A DNA stretch of 64,000 nucleotides, from contig VZSF01003241.1 in the NCBI GenBank assembly GCA_013398295.1, positions 159,487 to 223,486 of the forward strand. Reading direction: 5' to 3'. The notes beneath the pieces were generated by a model that was given only the letters and a program-made list of their open reading frames with translations, did no database searches and was not told the DNA's origin. Shown one piece after another: positions 37,093 to 49,500 of the stretch. The number at the start of each line of letters is the position of its first letter. The first letter of the stretch is position 1. The translations under genes were made by a program, and so were the position numbers. Source of the DNA: Chionis minor. Lineage: Eukaryota; Chordata; Aves; Charadriiformes; Chionididae.

Positions 37093-39989
37093 GAGAGTTC
37101 TGGAGGGGGTACCACACAGTTCTAATCTCCAACATGTTTCTGCAAGGGGTGAGCAGGAGACTTCAGTCTCTCCAGGCTGGCAATCTGCTTCCTTTCACCA
37201 ATGCTACAATCAGTTCATTTTTTAACTCTATGCCTTTATTTGCAGGCTCTCGGTATGAAATTTCTTTTGGTTGTTTGTCTAGTTTTTAGTTTCACAACTA
37301 AAGAACAAAAAACACTTTTAGACCTTCTTTTAAAAACCTTTTTTTTTTTTTGCTTCTGGGAAGCAAAAAGCAGCCAAAGACACACAGTACTGAATAAGTC
37401 CAATTATGCTGCATTCTTGTGGTTGAGTAAGACACAGAGCAACTAAAACAAACTAACATAAACAGGGAAAGCCAAATTAAATACTTACATTTGTATAGTG
37501 CAAGAGGATCCTGGGCTCAGGAATGTAATTCAATCTCTATTTATTTTTTAAGTAGACAGTGCATAAAATAGTTGGGGATCTTTGCAATGCAAGCCTAAGG
37601 TAGTGGAATACTTTTTGACTACAGAATCAGCTAATACAATATTGTAAGGGGACTAAGTGTTTGCTCAGAGTGCAAGAGAGCTTTGACAAATCTGAAGAAA
37701 GGATCACTGAGTCAGTCATGGCTCTTCATAATGCAAAAGCAAATTATCAAATGGATACCTGACACCAAATGGGGAGAGAGAATTGCGTGTCTAATTGACA
37801 CATAGACAATCTGCTTAGCACTGGAAGTGTGAAGTTCTACTTGAAGCAAAAATGATTGTGGTATGTAAGGAATGCAGATGTTTATCTATATATCATTGCC
37901 ACTGGGCCTTCTCACAGTCCTCCTAATAACTGTGCTGCAGAAAAAGCTTTTGGACTTTTCCAAAACAAATGTGACCTTCCCATCACTCCCCACTTCAATG
38001 TGCTTTGTACAAAAGACGATACATGAAAAAGTAGCTGCAGCGTAACATGGATCTTAGGAAACGGCCACAGCGCATTATTTTATAGCTGAAGATTAGGGTA
38101 AAAAGATTTCATTTGCAGGTAGTGCAATTAACTCACAAATTATTCACTCTATGCCAGCAATTCCTGCACTGCTGCTATGGTCTACCAGTGTTTTATCAGG
38201 TGCTGGCAATTGGTCCCTGAAGCACTGATACACAAAATGGCTATTTCCTGCTGTTAAGTTGAACCGAAGAAGCTGCAATATATTCAATACTTTACTAGTT
38301 ACTTTTCTGTGCACATAAATGCCAGCAGCCATCACTGGGATGTTCAGGGAATGAAGGAAATGTGGTACATATTCACAAATGAAGCGGAAGGTGCATAAGA
38401 ACCTTCATTAAGCAGTGGTCCAGCTAAAGACTATGTAAGTGATCAGTATTTCTGGATTCATCTGCCTTTATGAAGGCTGGTTTCTGCTCAATGTTAATTT
38501 CAGAAAAAATAATCAGCAGGAATTCCATATCCTTGAAATCCACACCCTTACTCCAGGTTTACTCTGTTGTAATTGTGTATAGAATTTGCCTTGAAGGCTG
38601 TGATAAAACGATAGATCCACAGTGCATCTATGGCTTCACGTAAACATTGGGGGGGGGAGTCTCTCATTATCCTCCTTTGCCAAACTGTCACTCCAATCGT
38701 TGTAACGAATCTTTGTAAGTGTTTTTTATTTCTTTGAATTGGTCACTAAAAGAAGATGCCGGAGTGGAACCATTTAGTGTCCTGGCCTGGGGTTTGTACC
38801 TTACAGCCTTCTGGGGGAATAACCCCCATGACTCTGGCATTCTGCCTTGTATCTGGAGGACACAGGACAAAATTCTCAAAGTAGCAGGCCCAAGCGTTTG
38901 GCAGGAATTTAAAAATATTGTCATCCTGAATTATTTCAGCCTATCAGTCTGTCGAAAGAATGTTTGACCTTCTGTTTTCCTTCCCCCTTGTTTTCTTTCT
39001 TCAAACGTCTGTTTTGTTCTGCTTCCCCCTCCCCAACTTTATGCAGCAAAGAAAATCTCTCAGTTTTTTCTGGACTTTTTCTCCTTTAATATTCAGTCTG
39101 CACAGCCTCCCCATAAAAGGTTACCAAGCTTGGCTTTCGCTTGTACAATTAATACTGGCTGTATGTTGTAATCCCACTTCAGTTTGCTGATCAGCCTTAC
39201 ACCATCCCCAGCTGTTATGATAAGTAAACGAAAATATCAAAATGTCACTGTTAAGAAGAGTAGCCTAGCTTTAGCTATTCCAATGTGTATTTAGTCCCTT
39301 GTACGAAGCTAGATTTTTATACAACCGTTTCCACAGAAACTGCTGGAGACTCAATGGTTCTGGAAATCAGGCCCCTCCTTAGTGTGCCTACGTATGGATA
39401 TAGGCACTTTATGAGAACTGAAAAATGAAAAAACCTAATATAACGGTTATTACTAGTTATTTCCCCTCTTGCCCCTCTGGTTCGTATCCCATGTTGTTGC
39501 TTTGGTATCTCTGTTACCCAGCCAGCTTCAGTGCCTGAGTGGCTTCCCCACTGAACCAGGCCAGAAGTGATCTGTCCTTTGGTGGCGAATCACTGGTGGC
39601 ATTTCAACAGAATCCAAGACTCTGGACTGCTCTTATTTCTCAACTGAAGATCGTGCTGTCTCTGTGTATGTATATTAGGGTTGCTCCAGTGGTGGACTCC
39701 AATATGGATGCAGAAATAAGGCAGATTTACCTAGACATTGTGTAGATCCCATACAAGATTTCCCCCTACATCTTTTTTTTTCCTTTGACTGGTTGTCCTT
39801 GTGCACATTCACCCTGTGCACATTCATACACTCAACCATGAAAATGTACGGAAGACCAGAGATTTTGCAGCTCTGCTAGCTTCTTGTACTTTCCGTGTTG
39901 AATTCCCACCATGGTTTTTCAATGGGGAAAAAATGATGAGCTTTGTCATAGCTGAGTGCCTTTTCCTGTGGGACATTCCTGTTTGGCTC
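37093..39989. other. Unannotated DNA
   Basis: Simple features only: a T-run at about 37340-37351, a G-run at 38649-38657, and a local repeat of TGTGCACATTCA near 39800-39825. No gene or transposon recognised. Confidence 0.45.
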
Positions 39990-40006
39990 TACTATTTTAT
40001 TGCGTT

Positions 40007-40532
40007 AGGTCCCCCGTGGGGTCACAAGTCCTGCCACGAGCCTGCTCCAGTGTGTGCTTTCCACGGGGTCACAGCCTTCTTCAGGCATCCCCCTGCTCTG
40101 GTGTGGGGGTCTCCACGGGCTGCAGGTGGGTATCTGCTCCACCATGGACCTCCATGGGCTGCAGGGCGACAGCCTGCCTCATCATGGTCTTCACCACAGG
40201 CTGCAGGGGAATCTCTGCTCCAGCGCCTGGAGCACCTCCTCCCTCTCCTTCTTCACTGACCTGGGTGTCTGCAGAGCTGTTCCTCTCACATATTCTCACT
40301 CCTCCCTCCCAGCTGCTTTTGCCCAGCAGTTTTTTCCCCCCTTCTTAAATATGTTATCCCAGAGGCGCTACTACTGTCCCTGATGGGCTCAGCCTTGGCC
40401 AGCGGCTGGTCCATCTTGGAGCTGGCTGGCATTGGCTCTATGGGACATGGGGGAACCTTCTGGCATCTTCTCACATAAGCCACTCCTGCAGCACCCCCTG
40501 CTACCAAAACCTTGCCATGCAAACCCAATGCA
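40007..40532. mobile_element. Avian interspersed repeat, probable LTR
   Basis: I recognise this as a high-copy bird repeat from phrases such as CACGGGCTGCAGGTGGGTAT, CTCCATGGGCTGCAGGGCGA, TTCACTGACCTGGGTGTCTG, TTATCCCAGAGGCGCTACTA, TGATGGGCTCAGCCTTGGCC and CTACCAAAACCTTGCCATGC. It is GC-rich against AT-rich flanks. I associate it with ERV-type LTRs but cannot name the family, and ends are approximate. ACTAT occurs at both edges (39991 and 40533), but the left one is not next to a canonical TG end, so a target duplication is not claimed. Open frames in several frames on both strands (39801-40667) are by-products of this repeat. Three roughly 40-bp related units lie inside it. Confidence 0.7.
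40108..40240. repeat. Internal ~40-bp repeat units (x3)
   Basis: Three imperfect units each carry a (C)GGGCTGCAGG-type core: TCCACGGGCTGCAGGTGGGT, TCCATGGGCTGCAGGGCGAC and CACCACAGGCTGCAGGGGAA, followed by CTGCTCC, CTGCCTC and CTGCTCC. The spacing is about 40-46 bases. They lie in the avian repeat and probably belong to its consensus. Confidence 0.7.
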
Positions 40533-43530
40533 ACTATTTTTAAAGACATCCGTGCTTTTTGACATTACAGGAAGAATGCTCCATGCTTTTGCCTGGGCAC
40601 CAGGTACGTCAGAACTGGCATGGAAGTAGCAGGCAGAGCTAATTTCTCTCACTTGTTCATAAGGCATGCAATTTGCAAAGCCACCACATGGTTCTCTATT
40701 TACGCTAGATAATGTGCTATTACAGAAGCTTCTGGGGCTGCTGTTATTCTTGATAGGATTGTCCCCTTCTCAGTCCCTGAGAGCCAGGGGCTTCTCATCC
40801 AAGAAATCTACACTGGTGGAGTGGGAAAGTTAGTGGATGGTAAGCATCCTAAAACCGTGAGACTGCATGTGGACAATCACTCAAGACAGAAAGGGAGATG
40901 GTTTACTAGAGTATATGTTGAGATATATAAATTCCCAGCTTACCCACCCTCTTCTCTACCTTCAAATCCCGCTAAAGATTTAGAATCTTAGAGCTGAGTG
41001 GGGCTTGCAACATGGAGTGCATTGCACCCTTTTATACTGCATATGCGGCACATATGATGAGGCAGGACACGAACCCTCCTCTGTGGATACTGGCATATCC
41101 TTTTACACAGGATGAACAAGCCTGTGGACTTCAGACTTAAAGGACTTTGGCCTAAGTAAGTAACTTCTGTTTTATGCTGTTGTCAGGGAGCAGCTTGTAG
41201 GGTTTTGCTGCTGCCTGCAGATGTGAAGGGAGTATGTAGCTCCTGGCTTGTCTGGCAGCGCAGCTTCCTGTGCACTCATCTGCTTCCTGACAGGGGAACT
41301 TCCACATTCTACCCAGTGGACCATGGTAAAAATTAACAGAGTAAATGTGACGTTCATGATTTCCTCCTCTGCAGTATTTCTAGCAAATTGGGTACCTGAA
41401 TTCCTAAAGGGCTGGGATATTCTAGATATAATTGTCAGGTTTGGGGCAGCTCACAGGATATCCAGCATAATCAATGCCTAAGGGAAAGCCAAGAGAACAG
41501 CTGGAGCCTTGCTCATAGTGGGAGAGCGCTATTCTGTGAAAGGTAATGGAAAACTTTACTGTTCTGTTTTGGTGTTGAGTAACTTGATCTATGTGGTTAT
41601 TTTTATTCTTTTCTGTTTACATTCTTAGTGCCCTTTTCTGATTTTTTAGACATATATGTACTTTTTAGTTCTATTTCCTATGAGCTCCTGGATAGAATTC
41701 TGCTGAAACCCTTTCCCTCTACAAACACAGTCAAATGCAGATTAAAGGTATGTGCTTTTGCAAGAGGTTTGTATTCACACTGTCACTCTCTGGATTAAGA
41801 TTGCTGTGGTTTATGTATGTGCAGCTGCTTTCTAATTAAAGCCCACATCTGCCCTGGCTTTAACACCAGCCAACTGTAGTGAAGCCATTAACCCTCTCTG
41901 TTACTTCTGCGCTTTCTCCTGTGGGCATGAAAGGATACGTGGGTTGAGAAATGAAAAACCAAAAGCACAGTTCTCAGTCTTGCTGAGTTTATGCTCAGTA
42001 CACGTGAAGAGGGATGGACATGGAAGCCGGGTTTCTTTCTGTTGCCTCAATCTTAATAAGATTCTGGCGTTTACTCTGATTTAGCACACGTTCAAGGCTG
42101 GGCTGCAGCCCTTCATTCTGCTGCTCAAAGACTTTTTACATTATCATGTCTGCTCCCAATCCATTTAGTTGTTTAAAACCCCGAGAGGCCACTGCTGGGA
42201 AGGACGTGCATTTGTTGCGTAGAGCGGGTTATCCTGTCATCCATCCACCCAAAGGATCCCCTGTGTCAGGGGAAGGAATCCTTAGTAATTTCTCACTTGC
42301 TCTGTGTTGCTTCAGCTGTACAAAAGAAGTAGGAGAGCCCATGGTCTGGCTCTGGAGACGCTGCTCTTTGCTCATGTAAGGCAGAGCCTCACATCCAGCT
42401 TGTAGAATTCAGGAGGCCATGTCATCCAAAAAGGGTTTTTGGATGATTCCTCTAAATGATAGATAAGATAAATGAGTACAGATGAAAGTTTTGTCTCATT
42501 TCCTTGGGACCATGGACTGAGCAATAAAATAGGGAATCTGTAATATGAATTAAAAAAACCACCAAAACCAAAAACTAAGGAAAATTTGGCCTCTTTGAAC
42601 ACTGTTTAGACTTTCAAAACTGAATCAGCCCAAGTTTGTGGCTTATTACGCAGGCTGCTCTTGATAACTTCTGAAACTTCATCCAAATGAACTATTCAGA
42701 TCCTGGGTGGAGTAACAGTAACGGTGATGTAACAGACCTGAGGTCAATGCATCTCCTCCCAGTGTGTGGTCTGTGAATAATATGTGGGCCTGTGGGTCCC
42801 AGAAGCAGTGATCTCTTTCTGAAAGAATTTGAAAAAAAGGGTAGCTGTATCACAGTTAATACTCCCATTTCCTCAAAGAATCCATTCACTGCAAAGGCGG
42901 AAGGAACATGCCTTTTCAACATTTGTCTTTTAAAGAGCACTCAAAAGTGAAGGCGCTCTGGCTGACTGAAGCTGGGTACACCTGAAGAAAGTCTCTACTT
43001 GAAATGAGTGCCTGCAAAATCAGCTGAAGTCAATGTACGATGCAGGTGGCTGGTGGTTTCTAAAGTCAGAACATTTTTATTTTGATGCCCACAAATGCAT
43101 GTAATTATAATGCGTGAGCTGTGATAATCACAGGCCATGAGAGCCTGTTGAACAATCTCTTCTCTCTAAACATGACTTTAAGAGCATTGCTTCAGGCATT
43201 GCAAATTTTAGAACATTAGCCCTGGTGACTTCTTCCCTCACTAGACAAATGTATTGCATAGAAATGAATGGTTACATCATTACTGGGAAACCAGTGGGAT
43301 GTTTTTTAACCAAATGAAAGTTTAACCTTCCTGTGTATGTTCTGTTCCCCAAAAAGCTCTTTGGCTTTGAAGTGTTAAGGTCCAAAATTTAATGGAGAAG
43401 TTCTAAATCTCTCTCTGTAATACTGTCTCATCCTATGTATAGCAGAATGATTGGTGTAATCATTTTATCCTGTAGTTTTATTTATATCCTGTAGTTTCAG
43501 GTTGTGAATTTAATACTCTCAAAAATATTC
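40533..43530. other. Unannotated DNA
   Basis: No gene recognised. AGAATCTTAGAGCTGAGTGG near 40983 faintly resembles a CR1 tail but does not continue. At 43460-43500 the motif TATCCTGTAGTTT is repeated twice. Open frames are short. Confidence 0.4.
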
Positions 43531-43535
43531 TTGAC

Positions 43536-44177
43536 TGTTATGGTTTGAGAAATCCCCAACAATTTATTGTTGTTTAGACAATTATTCTATCACCTGATGA
43601 CCCCTCCCCACCCAGGAAGGAGAATCAGGGAAAACCAAGGAAACACAAAGGCTGAAAAATAAATACATTTTAATAGTAAGACTAAATAATTCATAACACT
43701 AAAGAACCAGTATTGATCCCAATACCAATATAAAATATACAAGGATCATACTCAGCCAATTCTATCAGTAGGAAGCCGTGCACTCCCAGCAGTGGACAGC
43801 AAATGTCGGACACTGCGAGCACTACAGCTTCAGGAGGAAGGGGAGGCCTAAGCAGCCCTGCACTTGGGCAAGAAGTTCTCTGGATCACCGCCATCAAAGG
43901 AGAGAGAGCACTTCACAGCAAACTTTCTAATTTATATTGAATGTGACGTTCATGGTATGAAATAATCCTGTTGGCCAGCTTGGGTCAAGTGCCTGGGTCT
44001 CGCTCCTCCTCATCCCTGCACCTGGCGAGCTCTGAAACACGGAGACCTTCAAACCCGCATACCATAGCTGGCTACAAAGTAAATATTTTCACAAATTCAG
44101 ACACCGGAGTCTTCTGAAAGTGCAGTTTTTCCAAGCACTGGAAGAGAAATTAGTCCTGTGTCGCTCAAACCAGGACA
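43536..44177 (-). mobile_element. ERVL-type solo LTR, intact target duplication
   Basis: On the minus strand the element begins TGTCCTGGTTTGAG and ends CAAACCATAACA, with TG...CA termini. The 5-bp host sequence TTGAC lies exactly on both sides (43531-43535 and 44178-44182), the target-site size expected of ERVL/class III elements. The minus-strand body contains the avian LTR core GACCCAAGCTGGCCAACAGG followed by ATTATTTCATACCATGAACG and CAATATAAATT, a degenerate promoter region. Length is 642 bp. No internal viral genes adjoin it, so it is a solo LTR left by recombination. Open frames on it (43691-43897) are not genes. Confidence 0.85.
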
Positions 44178-44182
44178 TTGAC

Positions 44183-45280
44183 TCATGTCATTGAGATAAA
44201 GCTTGTGGACTGATTCAAAATAACAGTGGGACTGATGGATTTATGTATGTTTTTGTGGATTTTCAGATGGACATTTTTCAAATGTCTTAAATGGAGTTTT
44301 TTGTTTGTGTCAACATGATCCCCCGTGCTTATGCCATAGCCCATGGACAAGTTCAGGTGGGAACCAGGGCACCACCTTGACAAAACTTAATGAAAGAAAG
44401 AAGCAGTGAAGCTGGTCTGCAGCATGCTTCAAAACTTCAAAGTAGCTGCTTCCCATATACTTCTTTGATGGCAAATGTATGTTACATGCAACATTTAAGA
44501 TAAATACCTTCACATAAATTCTTATTTGTCTGTAGGTCCCCTCCAAGCCATCGGCCAAGATTTGCAGCCACGCACCCACTTACTGAGGTGTAATAACATT
44601 TAAGAACTAGAGCCATTGGCAGACAAATTGGTCATTTTGGACTGGTATTAGAGAAGACACCAGATACAGAAGATGCAGCAGAAAGATACCTTTACCAGAG
44701 GATATTTCTACTTGCTTTTATCTCAAATATATCCCTCATATGTGCCTTTGCATGCATCTGTGTACGTTTGCTTGTGCCTAGAATCCACTATTCAAGAACG
44801 GTATGCAGTTCTTCAGAGGTATGTAGGAATTGAGCATTACCCAGCCCTACTGCTTAGAAGATGAAACGTGTGTCTGTTTGCTGGGTTAGCATTTGTAAAA
44901 TGAGGGATTAGCTCACTAAAAGTGTCTTTAGGGACAGTGTTTCTAAGGTATTCTCTCTAAGAAGAGGTTGATAGAGGTTATAGAGTCAAGAGAGAAAAAT
45001 AGGCTCTTCTGGAGAATGATTCAGAAGAGGATCCTCATGTGCTTTTTAATCGCGATTTGTATGCTTAGTCCTGAAAATTCCTAGTTTTTCACTAATTGCT
45101 ATTGAAAGATCAAATTTCACAAGCGTGGTGGATTTCAATTAGAAATCCAGACAAAGTGAGAAAATAAATCACCTTTCAACCATCCACTGAAGCTCAGGCA
45201 ACAAAATTCATGATTTTGAAGGCAAAACAGAGACCTTGAGAAATTCTTGCTGTGGATGAAAACTGGCAACCTTGTGGCTC
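44183..45280. other. Unannotated DNA between two LTRs
   Basis: About 1.1 kb separate the two LTRs. A minus-strand frame of 89 codons (44310-44579) is open but unrecognised; it has no gag, pol or env similarity that I can see. The two LTRs are clearly different in sequence, so this is not the inside of one provirus. Confidence 0.4.
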
Positions 45281-45321
45281 TGACATGGTTTGGGCTGGGC
45301 TGGGCTGGCCACTAAAACTAA

Positions 45322-45924
45322 CGACAAATGTTCTGTTTAACCTCTTTCCACTTCAGAGAAGAGAGCATCTCCCTTCAGAGGAGAGGAGGGAAAATGAGAG
45401 ACAGAGACAAGTTGAAAAGAAACTGAACTACTTTAACAAAATGTTAATAATAAAATAATAAAAAAAAAAGTTTATAATATTAATGATGAAATATATACAA
45501 TATATACAATCTTTATCAAGCTCCTAGGATGACGATCACATCACCGGCAGGCACGGGGAAAGTCCCAGACTGAACTCTGTGACAGACAGGAATTGGATTC
45601 TGGGTCTGGATTCAGGAATGCACAGACTGGGATCACAGGCAGATAGCAGAGTCCTCCTCAGACATCAGCCATTGAAGGAAGAGCGCTGACACTTTGATCC
45701 CTCAGCTTTTATCCTGAGCATGAGGCAGATGGGATGGAATAGTTGGCCAGTTTTGGGTCACCTGTCCTGTCCGCTCCTCCCCGCTGGTGGGACCCCTCTA
45801 CGCTCTTCCACTTCCAATCCACCAATGAGGCACATAACATTAGCTCACCTTGGCTTTTCTAGCAATAAGTATAAGCAGGAGCCTCTCTGCATCCCATTCC
45901 TTGGTATTCACTATAAACATCAGA
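45322..45924 (+). repeat. Perfect 603-bp direct copy A (likely artefact)
   Basis: The segment from CGACAAATGTTCTG to AAACATCAGA is repeated base for base at 45926-46528. The two copies are separated only by the N at 45925. Within it the A/T-rich part (AATAATAAAATAATAAAAAA) and ATATATACAATATATACAAT belong to the LTR. Confidence 0.95.
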
Positions 45925-45925
45925 N
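45925..45925. other. Single-N assembly gap
   Basis: One undetermined base joins copy A to copy B of the 603-bp repeat. A one-base gap at the exact junction of two identical segments indicates overlapping contig ends placed end to end. Confidence 0.95.
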
Positions 45926-46528
45926 CGACAAATGTTCTGTTTAACCTCTTTCCACTTCAGAGAAGAGAGCATCTCCCTTCAGAGGAGAGGAGGGAAAATG
46001 AGAGACAGAGACAAGTTGAAAAGAAACTGAACTACTTTAACAAAATGTTAATAATAAAATAATAAAAAAAAAAGTTTATAATATTAATGATGAAATATAT
46101 ACAATATATACAATCTTTATCAAGCTCCTAGGATGACGATCACATCACCGGCAGGCACGGGGAAAGTCCCAGACTGAACTCTGTGACAGACAGGAATTGG
46201 ATTCTGGGTCTGGATTCAGGAATGCACAGACTGGGATCACAGGCAGATAGCAGAGTCCTCCTCAGACATCAGCCATTGAAGGAAGAGCGCTGACACTTTG
46301 ATCCCTCAGCTTTTATCCTGAGCATGAGGCAGATGGGATGGAATAGTTGGCCAGTTTTGGGTCACCTGTCCTGTCCGCTCCTCCCCGCTGGTGGGACCCC
46401 TCTACGCTCTTCCACTTCCAATCCACCAATGAGGCACATAACATTAGCTCACCTTGGCTTTTCTAGCAATAAGTATAAGCAGGAGCCTCTCTGCATCCCA
46501 TTCCTTGGTATTCACTATAAACATCAGA
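45926..46528 (+). repeat. Perfect 603-bp direct copy B (likely artefact)
   Basis: Second copy of 45322-45924; continues without a break into the LTR edge and unique flank on its right. Confidence 0.95.
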
Positions 46529-46566
46529 CCTTTTCACTCTGGTAGCAGACACTGTCTGACAAGTAT

Positions 46567-49500
46567 GCTAATTTCAGAGAGTTAGAAGAGGTTTAACGAA
46601 AAAGTAAAATTACTGAAAAGAAAATTGGTTCTGTTTTACCTCAAACCAAGACAGGCTGATGGTTCTCACGAGTATTCTGTTTCCCTCACACTAGCTAATC
46701 ATTTTTTGATTTATTCAATTGACATTATCTGCTATCTGTTTTGATTTGGAACTGCATTGGATAAGCATGTTTTCAGAGATGAAGAGCATACAATTTCATA
46801 TAGTCTCCCTGATCTGGTGATAAATATGGTGCATATTAGAGTATAATAATGAAAAGCTGATAATCAAATTCAGTTTTTTCTCTTAGTTTTAATAATTCAA
46901 AATATGGCCTCTGACTTAGGAATTTACACACATAAGATGACCTTGGCAACTACATCTCTGAGGAGATAATATGTCTGAATAAGCATGGTTTATATATCAA
47001 AAAAATTTAAGCGTCTGTTCTATATATTGAGATTTGTCAGGGAATGAACTGAAAGCAAGAGTGCATGTTATATTTTAGAGGTGTGGATGGATTAGTCTGA
47101 CTTGTTATTTTTTATTAAATCTGTACAGTAATGCTTAGTCATACCTTAGATGCAGTTACTGGAATAAAGGTAGATTATGCCTTAGAGGTAAAAATCACCT
47201 TTATCCCATTGGTGCCTGTGCAATTAAAACCATATTGGAGGGATCATATTGCTTTAATTCATTGGTATAATCTTCGGACGAGGCCTTTCTCTAAGTTAAT
47301 GAACAAGCAGGCCTTATCTCCTAATGGCCAAGACCGCGTCCGTTTTACTGTGGTAACTAAAGCATACCACTTTCAGTGCTATTCACTTTTTGAACATTAC
47401 TCTCTTCAGTACCTACATTTTCAGCCATTGTTCCTTGTGAAACTGGAAAAGAGTAAACAATCTTCCTTTTCTCTAAATAGAATGCAACTCCAGCAATTTT
47501 TACCGATGCATATTTGAATTACAGAGTAAAAACAAATTTTGAGGAAGAGCCGCAAAACCACACCTGCCACCTCAGGGAAACATCCCAGACTGGAAAGGAC
47601 TTACTTGTGGATAAATTCACAGGTCTTAGGAGAACAGTCACAGGACAGGGAATCCCGCACGACCAGGTTTTGCGAAATTTTGATCGTATAGCAGCCTGTG
47701 AGAGTTTGCTAGTGTCAGACTGAAAACGCAGACCTGCCTCTCCCCTCGGTCCAAGCGCTTAGAGGAATGTCAGTTAGTGATGAATAAGGAGAAAAGAGCA
47801 GCAGCAAGTGGTTTCCTTTTCATATTTTAGATAGCAACCAGATCAGCACCTATACTATATAGTCACTCTATGTTTGCACAAAGGTCTTTTTCGTATCGCA
47901 ATAGTTAAAACTAACCTTAAACAAGGAGTGAGTGTAACTGGCAGTTTGGAAGAACTTCTGACCTGCTACAGCAATAACAGAAGTCTGCGAAGGTGCGAAT
48001 CTGTCCCTTACCTCTTCCCTGTGACTTTTTAAATATTCAATACATAGTTGTTTTTGAGACTGCGTATCTTTTGGGGGTTGGTATTTGTTTCGGAGAAGAA
48101 AAGTTCTAGAAATTTCTGATGCATTAACTAACTAAAGTCAGTGTGAGTGTTGCTAGTATTGATTTTTTTGACTATTGAAAGTAATTTTGAAGGCTTTCTC
48201 CAAGTCATGTTTTCACCTTTAAAAGCTTATTGTTGCTCTTGCTTCAAATTTTGCCTCTTTATTGCAGATTATCAAATTGTATATGAAATCTCCTGTCCAG
48301 CGTTTATTCACAGACTGGCTTTGGACCAAAAGTGACCCCTTTATTTGCTCATGACACACCTTACTTACCAAGAATAGGGTAGTATTTTCCTAATGAACAG
48401 CTGCATTTTAATTGCATGTTCTGGGAATAACCATCAACTGATGAAATGCAGTGTGCTGGGCTTTCAATGAATATATGTGATCACCACTCTCTTGTCACAG
48501 AAAACCAGATTTTCTTGCATCTCTCTTGTCTGGAATGGCTGCAGCAGCATTCCTCAAAAGAACATTTCTGGAGGGAGCGAGGCCTCTAAACCAGCTGACC
48601 CAACAGCAGTCACCTTCCTGTTCTTACCTATTATGAAAATAGCCTGGGCAAAGCTGAATTAACATTTGTAAATACAAAATGAAACCTGCAGAAGCGTGAA
48701 ATACACACAAATTAATGATAAGCGTTACAAAAAGTTCTGTATTTCAGAAAATAGATTTTCTTTTCTCTGGCCTTGAACTGGCATGGAAGATAATTCTAAA
48801 TCTGTAGGACTGACAGAAATAGCATGGTGAGTGCTAGTAATTTTTTATGAGTTTTAGTATTTTTTTTGCTAAAGCCTCAGCTGCTCGAATAATTTGATTC
48901 TGCAGGCATCTTGGGTTTCAAAATAAGTTCATGAGCCCCTTGTTGTGAGAAAAGCTTGGAAACACAAACCTCAAAGACTTAAAATCTATTAAAAAAAGCT
49001 CAAGATCAATTAAAAAGGGTATTTTGATTTGTCTCATTCTTTAGGGAAGAATTTGATTTATTTTTTAAGTGTTTGAGACTGACAGTCCTTAGTATCTCTC
49101 ACACTTTATTACTGCTTAATTATGTCCCTTATGAAATGGTAAGAGACATTCAAACTGTAGCAGGACGTAACCAGTTCTTACTAAAACCTGTTTTTGTTGG
49201 CTCCACAAAAAATCTCTTCATATATCGCCACCGGTAGTTGCTTTACCGAAACAGGGCTGACTCACGGAGCTGAGACACCTCTTGCAGCTGCTGAACACAA
49301 AGGCATATATCCCCAGAACACAATGCTGCTTCTTATGGGATTCTTCCAGTGCACTTAGTGCCAAGAGCAAAATAAGAGCTCTTTCCTTGTAGCCTTTAAT
49401 TGACTAAGCTCCCTTGGATTCGCGAGTTAGTTTTGCCTGAGCAAGGAGTGCAGAACTAGGCCATACAAACAGTTTCAGTATAGATTATCGCATACAGATA

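Larger units (their letters stand above)
45281..46561 (-). mobile_element. ERVL-type LTR, split by assembly duplication
   Basis: On the minus strand the core GGTGACCCAAAACTGGCCAA, CTATTCCATCCCATCTGCCT and CATGCTCAGGATAAAAGCTG matches the promoter region of avian ERVL LTRs (ATAAAA as TATA box). The 3' end reads GCCCAAACCATGTCA and the 5' end TGTCAGACAGTGTC. The apparent length of 1281 bp is inflated by a perfect 603-bp copy around a single N; the real length is near 677 bp. The flanks outside these ends (GGCTC and AGTAT) do not match, so ends are approximate or the duplication has decayed. An alternative pair, AGACCTT at 45230-45236 and 46526-46532, is possible. No viral coding region is attached. 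Confidence 0.75.

Noticed and set aside
39991..40537. ACTAT as target-site duplication of the 40.0 kb repeat
   Set aside because: The left copy is not followed by a canonical TG end, so a chance 5-mer is as likely.
39801..40667. Up to 152-codon frames on both strands
   Set aside because: Largely inside a high-copy avian repeat with internal periodicity.
45252..46545. Repeated proteins encoded in tandem (a duplicated gene)
   Set aside because: The identical frames come from a duplicated LTR segment around an assembly gap.
43536..46561. A provirus with the 43.5 and 45.3 kb LTRs as its two ends
   Set aside because: The two LTRs differ strongly, the first has its own target duplication, and no retroviral coding sequence lies between.
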